From Sweltsa coloradensis (Eukaryota > Arthropoda > Insecta > Plecoptera > Chloroperlidae), in NCBI GenBank assembly GCA_024449915.1, contig JAMZAV010000162.1, forward strand, positions 485,209 through 549,208: a stretch of DNA of 64,000 nt, in the 5' to 3' direction. The notes under the pieces were generated by a model, which ran no database searches, was not told where the DNA came from, and saw only the letters and a list, made by a program, of their open reading frames with translations. The translations under genes and the position numbers were made by a program. Shown here piece after piece: positions 22,857 through 34,555 of the stretch (its first letter is position 1; every line of letters begins with the position of its first letter).

Positions 22857-23455
22857 CCTGGCTATTAGTTAGTCTTTTCGCAAGCCCAATTCCCCGTATA
22901 TGTAGTAAACATCTCAGTTCTTAGGATTCTTCCTGTTTACTCACGTCCAGTCGGACCATCCCTAGTTTTCTCGTGAAACGTCTTTAGTTGCATTTTCGAA
23001 GTATTTTTATTTAGTCCTCACTCACAACAAATTGTCACTTCCGAGTGTCCTAATACGCAGAAAATGCTTTCCTTGGTAAACAACTATCACACCTGCACCA
23101 CTGACTTTGGCTGCACCTAACACCTCTTCTTCGTAATTGCAAACCGATTTCTCAGTAATATTTTGACAAAACTTCCATTTTTAAGAAATAGGCCTACTAG
23201 TCCACTTCGACGCACCCTCACTCATTCCATAGAACAACCCTGTCTCGGTTTTCTATGTAATATTTACACCTGCATCTTAACTTTCAAGGTACTGCTCACA
23301 AGCATAAACATTTCATTGGAAATGTTGACAACAAGGCTAACACATGCACTAGTAAAATTCTGACACCAATGGTTATTTCTCGATTTGGTTAGTCGGGAAA
23401 CACCATCGTAGGTGTAATTGTTATTATTTACTACAATTCAGAAATTAAAAAAGTC
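22857..23455. other. Non-coding interval
   Basis: No gene or transposon terminus supported. One TAGGCCTA word near 23190. Confidence 0.4.
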
Positions 23456-23531
23456 CGCCCCAACCGGGAATCGAACCACAGATCTCCCGCATTCCAGACA
23501 GGCGTCTTAACCACTACAGCCACCACAGGAC
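23456..23531 (-). pseudogene. tRNA-like sequence
   Basis: Minus strand reads GTCCTGTGGTGGCTGTAGTG (A-box region GGCTGTAGTGGTTAAG) and later GTGGTTCGATTCCCGG (B box). The loop would show GGA (Ser), but there is no long variable arm and only the outer four acceptor pairs form. Probably a tRNA-derived SINE head. Confidence 0.45.
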
Positions 23532-25334
23532 GGGTACATTTTGATTGGCAAAAATACCGCCATACGAAAAAATTCGCAGGAAGTTAAAAAAAATCTTTTT
23601 TCTCTCAGTCAGCCAATAGAAAACCAGTTGAAAATCAAATTAATGTCACAAAAACACAACACCCTACGTTGAATAATGTGCCTTGGCGAATTGAAGTTTG
23701 AAATTATTTTGAGGTGGCTATATTGGCCGTGTACCGGATCAAAAAATTTGAAAAAAATATTTTTGATTTTCTAAAATTGCCAGGTTTCAAATCCATTCAC
23801 TATATTTTGACTTGGTAGCATATTTTGGAAAATAGAAAAACGCGGTCGAATAGCCTTAAACAAACGGAAAAGGAGTTTGTAGGGTTTGGGGGTTGTTTAC
23901 ATTTGGGGCCTTATTGCACGTAGGCCACACAACCTTGTGTAGTGTTGCCGGAATATCCCTGTTTGTACAGTTTGTCTTGTGATGGCCACACAAGGGTACT
24001 TGAGCTAAACCAATCATTCCACATAAAATCCTTGCGTATAGACACTCCCTAAAATGGAACGGTCTTAAGCAGGCATGTGCATCATAGCTAAACATGTTGA
24101 CTTCTTAACAACCACCAGATATTGTATTGATACTGATATTCCTCATGCTGTCGTACTTCAACTATACAGTTATTTTATACGCTACATCATCGGTTGTTCA
24201 GTACATCAACATAGGTGTTTGAAGTCGTAGTACTGGTTACTTTACCTTAAAATGAGTCCGTATTTCACCTGTAACGTACTACCAAAAGCAAGATGGAAAA
24301 TAGAAAAATAAATGGAATGGAAGTTAATCTATCCTTAGGGGACCAAGATGTTGTAAAGATTTGTTGTAAGCTCTCTTATGATGTTATGGTTAGGCCCTAG
24401 GCCTATGCATTTACCTAGGCTACTGTTATATAATGGATTCATAATTTTAACTACCGGTAATAAATAATGACAATTATTAAGATGTGAATATTGTTGGCAA
24501 AATTAAATAAGAAGTGTACAAGATTGAGGCCGGTAGTGTGCTGCTTAAATATCTTGCTATGGTAGCGAGTAGCAAGCTATGGGCTTAAACAGGTAGCGTA
24601 CATGTAGCGTACAATTGTCACTACTCTAGTTTTGCAAATAACCAATGAGAAAACTATTGTTACACCTATCAGTAGGCCTAATTGCCCTTATTTTAGTCAT
24701 TAGAAAATCAATATATCTAGGCCCTACTGTTAGAAATCAACTAGCCTTGACACAAGTATAATGGAATTTTTATATTGTCAAAGGCCTACCTTGTCTCTGA
24801 TAAAATGTCAAACTTCATATGTGGAGGCCTAATATGTGAACTATAATTTTATGCTGTAGTTGTCCATTGAAACAAATACTTGCATTGTACAATTAGTAAA
24901 GCAAGCTACTTAGAATAAAAGTAGCAATAAGTAGCTGTACTACTTTCAAGGGTCGAGTAGACCAGTGTTGAGTAGCGGTCCTCCTAGTAACTTTTTCAAA
25001 GTAGGTAGTAGGCCTAACGCGTTCATTTTTTAGTAAAAAAAATTCTGCATTTTAGCGTACTTTTTAACATTTAAAGTTAGGTACTATTTATTAGGAATTT
25101 TCCAGAACAAATTAAAAAGTTACTTTCAAAAAAGACAATGATTTCATTTTCAATGTATACCAACAGTAAAACCCCCTCTCAAGTCTCAATGCAGCTGGTT
25201 TTGGTCAACAATCCTCTAACTACGGCCTACCCCAACTTATCTTACAATGGTGTAGCCTAATTTCTAGAATTCATAACGGTAGAGCCTATGCCACCTGCCA
25301 GCAAGGATTATCTGGCTGAATTAAACCTTGTTTA
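23532..25334. other. Non-coding interval rich in TAGGCCTA
   Basis: No exon recognised. Sequence near 23868-23910 is an inverted relative of 12404-12443 (CCCCAAATGTAAACA...CTACAAACTCC). TAGGCCTA words at about 24397, 24674 and 25008, and TACCGGTA near 24453. Confidence 0.45.
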
Positions 25335-25342
25335 GGCCTGCC

Positions 25343-26093
25343 TAGGGTTACCATACGTCCGGTTAAAGCCGGACATGTCCTCTTTTTTGATGTCTGTCCG
25401 GGCGTCCGGGCGGCTTTTTCTAAATAATGCAAATGTCCGGTTATTTCACCCAATTCCATGCAGAGGCGCATGCGCACCCTTTCGCCCCCTCACTTACCAT
25501 CCCATTACCATCCACCGACCGTAAATCGCCGAATACGAGCAGCCGATCATGTCCGAGCGTGTCACAACACGCCAGGCTATGCAGTAAGCAGTGTACTGTC
25601 ACGTGATTTATGGCGTTTTCCATTGGCCGCACTCAGGTCGCACTAGTGCGCCCTAGTGCGCACTGAATTGCCACTTGTCTTTTCATTTGTTCAGTTTTGT
25701 AATGTTATTCTAACGGAGGTTGACAACAATGACATCTCTGCACTCGCCGAGTGCATGCCAATGGAAAACGCCATAACCATTTATACGTTTCGTGCCTTGT
25801 GTCCACGTCGTACGGCGTACGTAAGGAAGTGTTGTAGGCCTAGGCCACTTGTCTTAGTTTTGTCATAAAAAATAGTGTTCATTTAAAAAATAACCCCTCA
25901 ATTTAAAAGGCGTCGGCACAACTGTCCTTCCTTGACCCTTGTTCAGATCGCTCTAAACGCTATCCTGACGGTAAAAATGTCCAAAAAAAAATTCGCCTCC
26001 GGCGGCTGGGGCTCCGCCCCAGACCCCTTGTAGTTCGCGAATGTCTGTGAACGAAATGTCCTCTTTTTTGCTGAGACACTTATGGTAACCCTA
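25343..26093. mobile_element. Non-autonomous hAT element
   Basis: Ends TAGGGTTACCATACGTCCGG and TATGGTAACCCTA, flanked by a perfect 8-bp duplication GGCCTGCC (25335-25342 and 26094-26101). The end sequence belongs to the widespread ACCATACGTCC hAT type. 751 bp; the middle is CpG-rich with GCACTAGTGCG palindromes and has no transposase. It shares the CTCCGGCGGCTGGGGCTCCG block with 19948-20105. Confidence 0.82.
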
Positions 26094-26101
26094 GGCCTGC
26101 C

Positions 26102-26676
26102 TCTCTTCCAGATAATATTACCATGAAGTAACTTTAATTGGTATCGTCAATGACTAATCTTTGGTATCGTTTTAAGTATTAACTTTCAGTTACGTTTTTG
26201 ACAAGGAACTTTTAAAGGCTATCAACTTAGTTAAAAGTAGGATCAACTTATGCAAGACTGGAGTAGACTGTAACATGCTATTTTAAAAAAAAGTTATATA
26301 ATAGTACAATAAAATTCATTACTAGTAGGCCTCGACCTATTTTTTAACACCTTGACAACTATCTGCATTGAAACAATTAGGGCTATGTGCCTATATTTAT
26401 AATGTAATATTAATGTTCTTTTAGCACCTTATAGTTTTTGCCACACCGCTTGCTCTGTTACGAATTTAGCTTCACTAGTTTTTAAGCAGACTTTGTCAGA
26501 TTTCTTTGATAGTTCGAAGGTAATTTATTCTTCATAATGCACAAATCGGTGTTGGCCGAATACAGGGCTATGCATGTGTTGGGATAGAAGGCTTTCTACC
26601 ATTTCTTAGCATAATAGTAGATGTTCTTCTATGAGCTTTATTTTTTTTTTAAATTTGAGAAAAAGGTGATGCTTAA
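26102..26676. other. Non-coding interval
   Basis: Nothing recognised on either strand; AT-rich. Confidence 0.4.
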
Positions 26677-27473
26677 TTGGATGAGCTTAGCGAGCGTAGC
26701 GAAGATTCCATTTAACTACACTGGAGAAAAAAATCCGGAATCTTTTTTTTCTTTTTTTTCTGTTTGTATTGCATATTGTGTGTCTGTTAACACGATTCCG
26801 GCTAAACCGAAACTCCAATTGCGATGAAATTTTATGGAGGCCTTCGAAATCTCTGAACTTAGAACTGCCACGTTTTTGAGCGCCATCGAAAAATTATTTC
26901 TCGTAAAAATCGCAATTTTACGATTTTTTTTTTTTAAAAAATTTCCTCAACTTATAGCACCTACATGCTTTATCCGATTGTAATGATTTTTTCACAGAAA
27001 CTTTATTTTATGAATTTCTATTCTTGTGAAATCTGAGCGTAATCAAAAAATTATTTTTCATGAAAATCGCAATTTTGCGATTTTTTTCGATTTGTTAAAT
27101 TTCTTTGACTTATAACACCTACATGCTTTATCCGATTGTAGGTAACGATTTTTTCACAGAACCTTAATTTTATGAATTAATATATTCGTGTAAAATTTGA
27201 GCGCAATCGAAAAATCATTTCTTATGATCAAATCACAATTTTACAATTTTTTTCAATTTTTAACATTTCTTCGGCTTATAACACCTAGGCCTACATGCTT
27301 ATCCGATTGTAATAATTTTTTCACAGAACTTTAATTTTATGAATTAATATATCCGTGTGAAATTTTAGCGTAATCAAAATATTATTTGTTAAAAAATCGC
27401 AATTTTACGCGTTTTTCGTTTTAAAAAAGTTACGCTCATCCATCAATGCGGCGGGACTTAAGCGTTTTCCTAG
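26677..27473 (+). mobile_element. Helentron-like element, family 1, subgroup A (copy 5)
   Basis: Complete: TTGGATGAGCTTAGCGAGCG at the start, CGCTCATCCATCAATGCGGC and GCGTTTTCCTAG at the end, followed by TA. Four tandem units with a period of about 158-165 bp (near 26887, 27045, 27210, 27371). In one unit the CCTACATG motif has become CCTAGGCCTACATG (27286-27293). Non-coding, 797 bp. Confidence 0.75.
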
Positions 27474-28540
27474 TAGTTAATAGAGTAAATTTAATGCAGG
27501 ATATATTTTGACCGAACTACTTGCCCAAATTACAAAACAAAATATAGAGAATTTACAGAAAAGACTGTAGAGTACGTCAATAATGGCCAATATTTTTTGG
27601 ATCAAAATCCTCGAAGGTCACGGGGCATAAAGATCGTCCCCATGTTTTTTCTTATGGGAGGTTTTTGCCGATGGGACCTAGCTATTTTTTGGGAGGTCAT
27701 GGTGGCCCCAATAATTTTTCTGTTGGTTGCTAAATTCATTACTAGTTAGCCTGAATGAAATATATTTTTTTAGTTTAGCGGTTAAATACCCCTTAAACAA
27801 CAAGTTCATTAATATAGCCAAGTCGAGATAAGGACTTCCTGACTATTGTTATCAAGAAGATTTTTTTGCTTAACTCCAAATGTGTAAAGGTGTAGTTTTG
27901 ATTTCTTGCTTCATTCAATGTGAATCCCTTCTCAGAATTATTTTGTCTTTCTTCACCAATATAATAATAGAGCTGGGAATGATGGAGAATCCATTCATAA
28001 GAGATTTTCTATTAGGGGGGGCCCTCAATAACAAGTTTAGTCTTATGAGAGAAACTCGAGGCATAATCAAAGCGTGAGAGGCAAACAATACATACAGTGA
28101 CTCTGTTGGCTGGGCTCACAAGGAATGTAAAATCTGCAAAGGTCAGTTTGCCATTATGTTGTTTAGACCTGATGGACTCTTAGAATGTTTAAAACATTCA
28201 TTCAAGTTTCATCAACTTGTTTAAGAAACTCGGGACTCATGAAAAAGTTTAAAGTCAATGTGCCTTCGGGAGAGGGCAGAGTTACATTGACAGTACAAGA
28301 GAAGATGTTGCTCCTCGTCATAGTTTGCCTGCAAAGCAACAATGTTGGTTATCCAGTCAACAAGTTGGAGCCTCGAAGCCTTGAGACGGCTGTGATCCTC
28401 TCTCTACCATCTGCCTCCAAAGGTTGTCGATGCAAAGGGAATCAAATACCAGTTTAATGGTTGATATAATGATTGATAATGTTGATATAGAAGTCAAAGT
28501 CATGCAATGTAACCTAAGGTAGGATATGTTTGATCAAGGG
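27474..28540. other. Non-coding interval
   Basis: No recognisable exon or repeat. Open frames at 27880-28077 and 28185-28457 have no known domains and no clear splice context. Confidence 0.4.
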
Positions 28541-30042
28541 TGCTTACGTTTACCTGATCCGAGTAACTCGATCAGTGATCTCCAGAGGAAGTAGATCAGA
28601 GAGAGTAGATCAGTAATGAGCGCACAATATTTTGAAATCGACAAATCTACAAGAAGGCCCTTTAGTCAGACGGCATACCTGGAGATATCCACGGAATACT
28701 TCAATTTTAGTATAAAAGCATGAAATTTGGCATGATCATCGGACATACCCTACTGATGATTTAAGGAAAGGGGGCCAATCGGAAATTTACCCAGGAACCC
28801 CTAAAATCAAAGATGGCATCCAAACATGGCCTAATTGTTTTTAAATTATAGTCCTATGTTAGGTATTCATTTTCACTTTACGCACATACTTTCAAGTTCT
28901 GAATATAAAAGAGTATGTCCGATCATCATGCCAAATTTCATGCTTTTTGGATGAGCGTAGCGAGTGAAGCGAAGATTCCATTTCACTACACTGGAGAGAA
29001 AAATCCGGAATGTTTTTTTTTTCTTTCTTTTTTTTGTATTTTTGTGTGTTTGTTAACACGATTCCGGCTAAACCGATACTCCGATTGCAATGAAATTTTA
29101 TGGAGGCCTTCGAAATCTCTGAACTTAGAACTGCCACGTTTTTGAGCGCAATCGGGAAATTGTTTCTCATAAAAAACGCAATTTTACGATATTTTTCGAT
29201 TTTTTAAAAATTTCTTCGACTTATAACATCTACATGCTTTATCCGATTGTAATGATTTTTTCACAGAACCTTAATTTTATGAATTAAGATATTCGTGTAA
29301 AATTTGAGCGTAATCGAAAAATTATTTCTCATGAAAATCGAAATTTTACGTTTTTTTTTCTTTTTTAAAACAATTCTTTGACTTATAACACCTACATGCT
29401 TTATCCTATTGTAATGATTTTTTCACAGAACCTTAATTTCATGAATTTATATACTCGTGTTAAATTTGGGCGCAATCAAATAATTATATCTTATAAAAAT
29501 TGCAATTTTACGATTTTTTATTTTTTTTAAATTACGATTTATTAAAAAAATTAAGTTAATTTTTTATTTAATTTAATTTAATTTAAAAAAATCTTCGACT
29601 TAGTAAAAAATTTTTCACAGAACAACAGAAAATCCGCGTAACACATGACAGCTCAATGCACCAATTACGCTCATCCAACAACGCGGCGGGACTTAAGCGT
29701 TTTCCTAGTATACTAAAATTGAAGTATTCTCAATGAGTGCCGTTCCGCTACTATGACATTGACTGTAGAGTAGGTGGGTTGTGCATCTGGTCTATTTAAA
29801 TTGTTTTATGTAGGTCCTAATGTAGGTCTATTGCGGTAATCATTACTGTAATACGATTTAATAAGATATTAGCGAACATAACCTAACATTTGTCAGCAAC
29901 ACAACACGTCAACCATTTTTGATCAACCATATTTAAAATTATGCGTTCGTAAACTTGTGTGTGATCCGACTGATCTATCACGTGACAGATCAGTTGAGAA
30001 GTGATCTGATCACTCTGATCGGATCAGAAAACGTAAGCACCC
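28541..30042. mobile_element. Fold-back element interrupted by a Helentron-like copy
   Basis: Outer inverted ends GGGTGCTTACGTTT (28541) and its match GAAAACGTAAGCACCCC (ending about 30042), rich in GATCAG motifs. Inner arms also pair: GAATACTTCAATTTTAGTAT at about 28695 with ATACTAAAATTGAAGTATTC at about 29710, and AAAAGCATGAAATTTGGCAT with ATGCCAAATTTCATGCTTTT. Without the 762-bp insert it is about 740 bp. No target duplication recognised. Confidence 0.65.
28947..29708 (+). mobile_element. Helentron-like element, family 1, subgroup A (copy 6, complete, empty site known)
   Basis: Starts TTGGATGAGCGTAGCGAGTG; inverted partner CGCTCATCCAA at 29668-29678; hairpin AACGC (29680-29684)/GCGTT (29697-29701); end CTAG at 29705-29708. 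It sits in the right arm of a fold-back element. The left arm gives the pre-insertion sequence CATGCTTTTATACT, so insertion fell within the T run/T-A step and made no target duplication. This is as expected for rolling-circle Helentrons (T|T insertion), within one base of ambiguity. Confidence 0.82.
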
Positions 30043-32407
30043 CAACTTGATCGACTCCACAGCCTCCCAGTATAGTAACGCACCAACTCAACTCCTTTGG
30101 CCAGTAAGTAGCTTATCCTGTGGAAGGTGACCATAGCATTTGTTTTCCTCTTAACTTAACTCCATCTTTCAAATTGATTTAATTTTTCCAAAATGTTTTT
30201 GTTTCAATTATTTAATCTAGTTTGATAAAATTTAAATTCGCATTCATTTGAATATTAAAATATTTATTTCGTGTATATTGTTATGTAGGAAATACTGTAG
30301 TTCAATTACTGTTTGTGGCTTTGTTTGTATTTTATAAGCATAAGATTAATCCTAGTTTTATTTATTGTCCTCTTTAGTCTTATGTAAATCAATTTAAAAT
30401 TTTTATGACTGAATATGATACTAGATGTTTAAAAAATAAAACATTCCATTTGCTATACCTCTTTTTACACCAGCCCATTACTGAGCCAAAAATTTGTGAT
30501 TGCAAGATTTTGAAGCTGAAAGCTGAAAGTTTTAACATTGAAGCTCCTGGGTATTTCTGCGCACAGGCCATCGACAGCCCTAGTTCCGACCACATTCATG
30601 GATTTGAAGCTTGATAGCCTTCCAAATACGGTGCTACAATGAGCTGCAGAGCTCATAGTGATCAGCAGGGCAATGTCACCGAGTCATCCATGGAGAAAAT
30701 AGTGTATTGTAATCTATTCAGGGCCCTACCAGCACTCGGGAGATGCACGTTTACGCAACCTGGCAATATGGGCCCTCATTGAGTCGAGACATATCTATTC
30801 AAGATACTTTCGATTTTGTGCTCTTGAACGATTATCCAAATGATCTGTGAAAGAGACTTCTTATTGCTGCATGGATTGGAGAAATTGTGCCGAAAATTAA
30901 GTTATCTCCTTGGCACACCCACTACGCTTATGCTTTTCTGTCTGATGTTAGCACCCACAATAAATCTGTGAATAAATCAAAAGGGATCCATGTACGTTGG
31001 ATCCGTACATGGAATTGGAAACAACTCATTTTTCTCGAGAACGGCATGGGAATTACATTTAGATGTTGAATTGATATTCTAAGCTTTTTAAATTATATTA
31101 ATGACTTGTGCGTGACAATGAATTAATGTCTGGTGCTGGAAGTTGCTTACAGGGAGCAGTTTTCTGTGGCAGTTGTATGTCACGGACAAATAAATTACTG
31201 GCAAAGATTGTTAGAGCAACAACTCAAACTCAACTTTGATTGGCATTCACTCTATGCCCTATGGCAGTCTTTAACATGCACAAGGTTGTGTGAAGAGAAC
31301 ATGATACCGATGTACCGTTACATTCCCTACATTGACATGCTATGTGAGGTTGTGCAATTTCATTTGCTAGCTGCTAGCTTACTTCGATTTTATACTAAAA
31401 TAATGAACTAGGTGTATCTGTAATGTGGATTTGTATGAGAGAGCTCCCATTTGTGCTCATCTTTATTCTTTCTAAATATGACAACTTATTTACAAATAGG
31501 TGTACTTCAACCAAACTGAACATTATCATGGTAGTAAGGATTCCAAAGATGCAATTTGAACCAAATAACAAGATAGAAAAATGAGTCCAACCCAGATTGA
31601 GATGGGAAGTGGGCAAGATGTACTTGAAAAAAGGGGGGGAAAGTGGTGGGTAGAAACTAGGAAGAAAAGTATGGCATAAACTAACGGGGAAACCCAAGGA
31701 AGAAAAATAGGCCAAGATGGGAACTCTACTTGAGAAAGAAAGAGTCAGTACTGGGTAGTGGTAAAGCAATTGAGCTGAAGGTAAAATGTATTGATTGTTG
31801 TTGAAAACTGTCCAATCATAAAGGAGAGATTTGTAAGCCTGTTTGATAATACAGTTTTAACACGATAGTTAAATTGTTTTGTTTAATGTATTTTGTCACT
31901 TGTGCTTTTATCTAGACTGAAGTGCATACTTTTGACTTCAGATTGTGTTAAACTTTAACACAATCTGAAGTCAAAGTTACCTTAAATTGAAATAAATGTA
32001 AATGTAACCATCTAATACATAAAACTAGTTTTGATTCCTTTGAGATATATGTATATTTTACTTTATTTTAGTAAACATGTAAGGGTCTCATAATATCCTA
32101 GGTGCATTTTACTGCTGATGAGATGTTGCTGTGCAGCATATCAATGTGATAATAAAATGCTGTTATGATTGTTGCGGTTGTGTTGTTGCATGGTAATACC
32201 TGCTGCTTATTACCACCATTGCATTAAATACACAAAGTTACCACTAACCAGTTAACTGCACAACAATACAAAAACATACCAATTATTATTATTACTAATA
32301 CTATGCCAAATGTGATTCAGTAGGCCTATGGCCTGTATAGGATAAGTTAAACATTGAATAGGTAGTTTCAGTTATTGCTAATAATAATATACATCATTGC
32401 AGGCATC
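30043..32407. other. Mostly non-coding interval
   Basis: A diverged copy of the repeat tail (TCTTATGTAAATCAATTTAA...GACTGAATATGATA) lies at 30365-30445. Near 30980-31012 CCATGTACG and CGTACATGG form a short inverted pair. Open frames at 30405-30614, 30887-31069 and 31133-31411 have no family I know. No confirmed gene. Confidence 0.4.
31932..31978. repeat. Perfect hairpin with a 22-bp stem
   Basis: TTTGACTTCAGATTGTGTTA is followed at once by its reverse complement, giving an almost loopless hairpin. It could be the relic of a very short MITE. Confidence 0.65.
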
Positions 32408-32411
32408 TTAA

Positions 32412-32771
32412 GAGGGTTCACCACCCTTTTGACAGTTAGTAAATAGCGGTTTGCTCGCCTAAAAAGCATCCTACGTATATACAATTTTGCAAACTTGTCA
32501 ATAAAGCATACATGGACGTTTTTACAGCCATAGATTTTCAAAATTTTGACTTGATCAGCCAGAAAAAATTCACGAATATAGTCAATTTTGGACTTTTTAA
32601 CAAAATTGAAATTCGTGAAATCTAATTTATTCTATTTATTTATTTATTTTATGTGTTACTATAGAAACCTTTATTTCCACTTTCTTGAGATATGTTCAAA
32701 ATTTCTAACAACTGTGATGTCATTCAGCCGAGCAAACAGAAAATTGCCTAAAACGCAGGTGGTGAACGCTC
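32412..32771. mobile_element. TTAA-flanked MITE
   Basis: TTAA at 32408-32411 and 32772-32775 around inverted ends GAGGGTTCACCACC and GGTGGTGAACGCTC. The interior (GTTTGCTCG...CCTAAAA and TTTTAGGCAATTTTCTGTTTGCTCGG-like parts) is related to 16301-16685. piggyBac- or Kolobok-like target choice; no transposase. Confidence 0.65.
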
Positions 32772-32775
32772 TTAA

Positions 32776-33355
32776 TGTGGGTTTTGCATTCAAATATGTT
32801 TTAGATTCTACCATACTTAGGGCACTACCTATATTAGAGTTGTCATTGGCTCGAGATACGTGAAAATAGCATTTTGATTTGTATTTTAAATCAAGCATTT
32901 TGTAGCATCTATTTTAGCCACATCTAATAACTTCTTTTTAATGGGGGTACCGGTACCTTGCATTTTATTTTAAAATTACTTACAGTATGTAATTGGTTTT
33001 AAAATTATGTAATTTTATTAAAGGTTATATTTAAACCAATTAAAGGGCTATGTACCTAACAGGTACGGTATGTACAATTGATAACAACAAAATAAAGACT
33101 ACATAATAATATGTATCTATGTGAAAAAAGTAATTCTGTAAATTTTTCCACAATAAATATCCCTGGCATCTTTGTTTGCTTTGCATCTGTGTTGAAAAGT
33201 TTAGGTATTTATTTTTTATTTTTATTTTATAACTTAAAGAGACATAAATTTACATTTTTTGGTCGCTTAAGCCAATAGTAGGAAACAGTAGGAGGGATTT
33301 TTGTTTGTTTTTAAATTTGTATTTTCTAGACATTTGATGGATACATATAATAATA
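32776..33355. other. Non-coding interval
   Basis: AT-rich; includes TACCGGTA near 32948 and nothing else recognised. Confidence 0.4.
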
Positions 33356-33515
33356 TTTATGTTATGTAGGTCAACATTCACAACAACTAGCAGTTTAGTC
33401 AAGGTTTGTTCTGTTGTCCTGGTGGTTCAATTGGTAGAGCTAAGCCGGAGGTTCTGGGTTCGAACTCCAGTCGGGGCAAACTTTTACGACAACTGTTATG
33501 AATCAATAATAATAT
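33356..33515 (+). mobile_element. tRNA-derived SINE, plus-strand copy
   Basis: Contains CAATTGGTAGAGC (A box) and GGGTTCGAACTCC (B box), then TCGGGGCAAACTTTTACGAC and a short (AAT)n tail. Compared with the inverted copy at 34066-34280 it lacks about ten bases (ATGGCACGTT) of the tRNA anticodon region. Neither copy folds into a full cloverleaf. Confidence 0.7.
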
Positions 33516-33521
33516 TATTAA

Positions 33522-33558
<37 letters not shown>

Positions 33559-34020
33559 TTATTTTTCTTCTTTTCTGCTCTCCTTTGCACCACCGAGCTC
33601 ATCTCGAGCCAAGATGATGCGAGAGTGCACCTAGCGTGGGGACCCAACGGTGGTGGGGAACGACAGAACTCAGAGGCTGAGGACCTTCCGCACGATGTTG
33701 CTTGTACCAAGGATTGCAGCCTTCTGCATGACACGAACGTGCTTGTCCTTCAGATGGAGCTTCTCCTTTGCCGCTGACCACTCCTTGGTGACCAAACCGT
33801 TGACGGAGACGACGACAGGAACGATATCAACGGACCTTAGCTTGTATATGTCCTTGAGTTCTACGGCGAGCGGCTGGTATTTTCGCCTCTTATTGGCTAT
33901 TGTGCTGACCACATGGCCATCTGAGGGGATGGCGATGTCAATGATGGTTGCCGTTTGAGCTTTTTTGTCAAACAAAACCAAGTCTGGCCTATTTGCCTCG
34001 ACCGCCCTGTCTGTGATTAT
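33559..34020 (-). mobile_element. LINE 3' fragment with (AAT)n tail
   Basis: The minus strand encodes RPDLVLFDKKAQTATIIDIA then KYQPLAVELKDIYK and VVPVVVSVNGLV, ending VRKVLSL at a stop at 33670. This D-K-K-x5-IDIAIP...KYQ.L..E...W/Y...VVP.V pattern is the C-terminal tail found after the reverse transcriptase in many animal LINEs. The 3' UTR is about 110 bp and ends in an (AAT)n tail (ATT run at about 33510-33558). The reverse transcriptase itself is missing, so the copy is heavily 5' truncated. Confidence 0.72.
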
Positions 34021-34027
34021 TATATAA

Positions 34028-34065
<38 letters not shown>
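34021..34065. repeat. (ATT)n microsatellite, tail of minus-strand SINE
   Basis: About 13 ATT units that serve as the (AAT)n 3' tail of the SINE at 34066-34280 and abut the truncated end of the LINE fragment. Confidence 0.75.
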
Positions 34066-34280
34066 GTGAATATAAGGTTTTTAAGCATAGGGCCAAGCCC
34101 GCTTTAGGAAATAGTTATTGATTCATAGCAATTGTCGTAAAAGTTTGCCCCGACTGGGGTTCGAATCCAAAACCTCCGGCTTAACGTGCCATAGCTCTAC
34201 CAATTGAGCTACTGGGACCACAGAGCAAACCTTTACTAAACTGCTATTTGTTGTGACTGTTGACTTCCATGACATAAATT
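34066..34280 (-). mobile_element. tRNA-derived SINE, minus-strand copy
   Basis: Minus strand: AGTAGCTCAATTGGTAGAGC (A box) and GGATTCGAACCCCAG (B box), then CGGGGCAAACTTTTACGACA, a unique 3' part (AAAGCGGGCTTGGCCCTATG) and an (AAT)n tail. More complete than the plus-strand copy. Together the two form a roughly 85%-matching inverted pair about 550 bp apart. Confidence 0.72.
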
Positions 34281-34555
34281 ATTATTATATAATATTGTAA
34301 AAAAAAGTGGGCAATTTTAGACCTAAGCATGCACTATAATTTGATTCAGATAATTTATCAAAATTTCCTTCCTACTATTTGTCACAAATATCTCAATAAA
34401 GTAGTCCTCAAAATTTGAAGGCTCTATCTTCAAAACTGCCTTGTAACGTAGTTTAAGAAAGTATAGTTTTGAGTAAATGGCAGAAAAAGTTAATATTCAA
34501 GGCACAGGTGTACTTCATGTGCAGTAATTACATTTGGTACCATTTTTTCCGAGGG

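Noticed and set aside
33932..34018. Separate host gene at the minus-strand open frame
   Set aside because: The sequence matches the C-terminal tail typical of LINE ORF2 and is followed by an (AAT)n tail.
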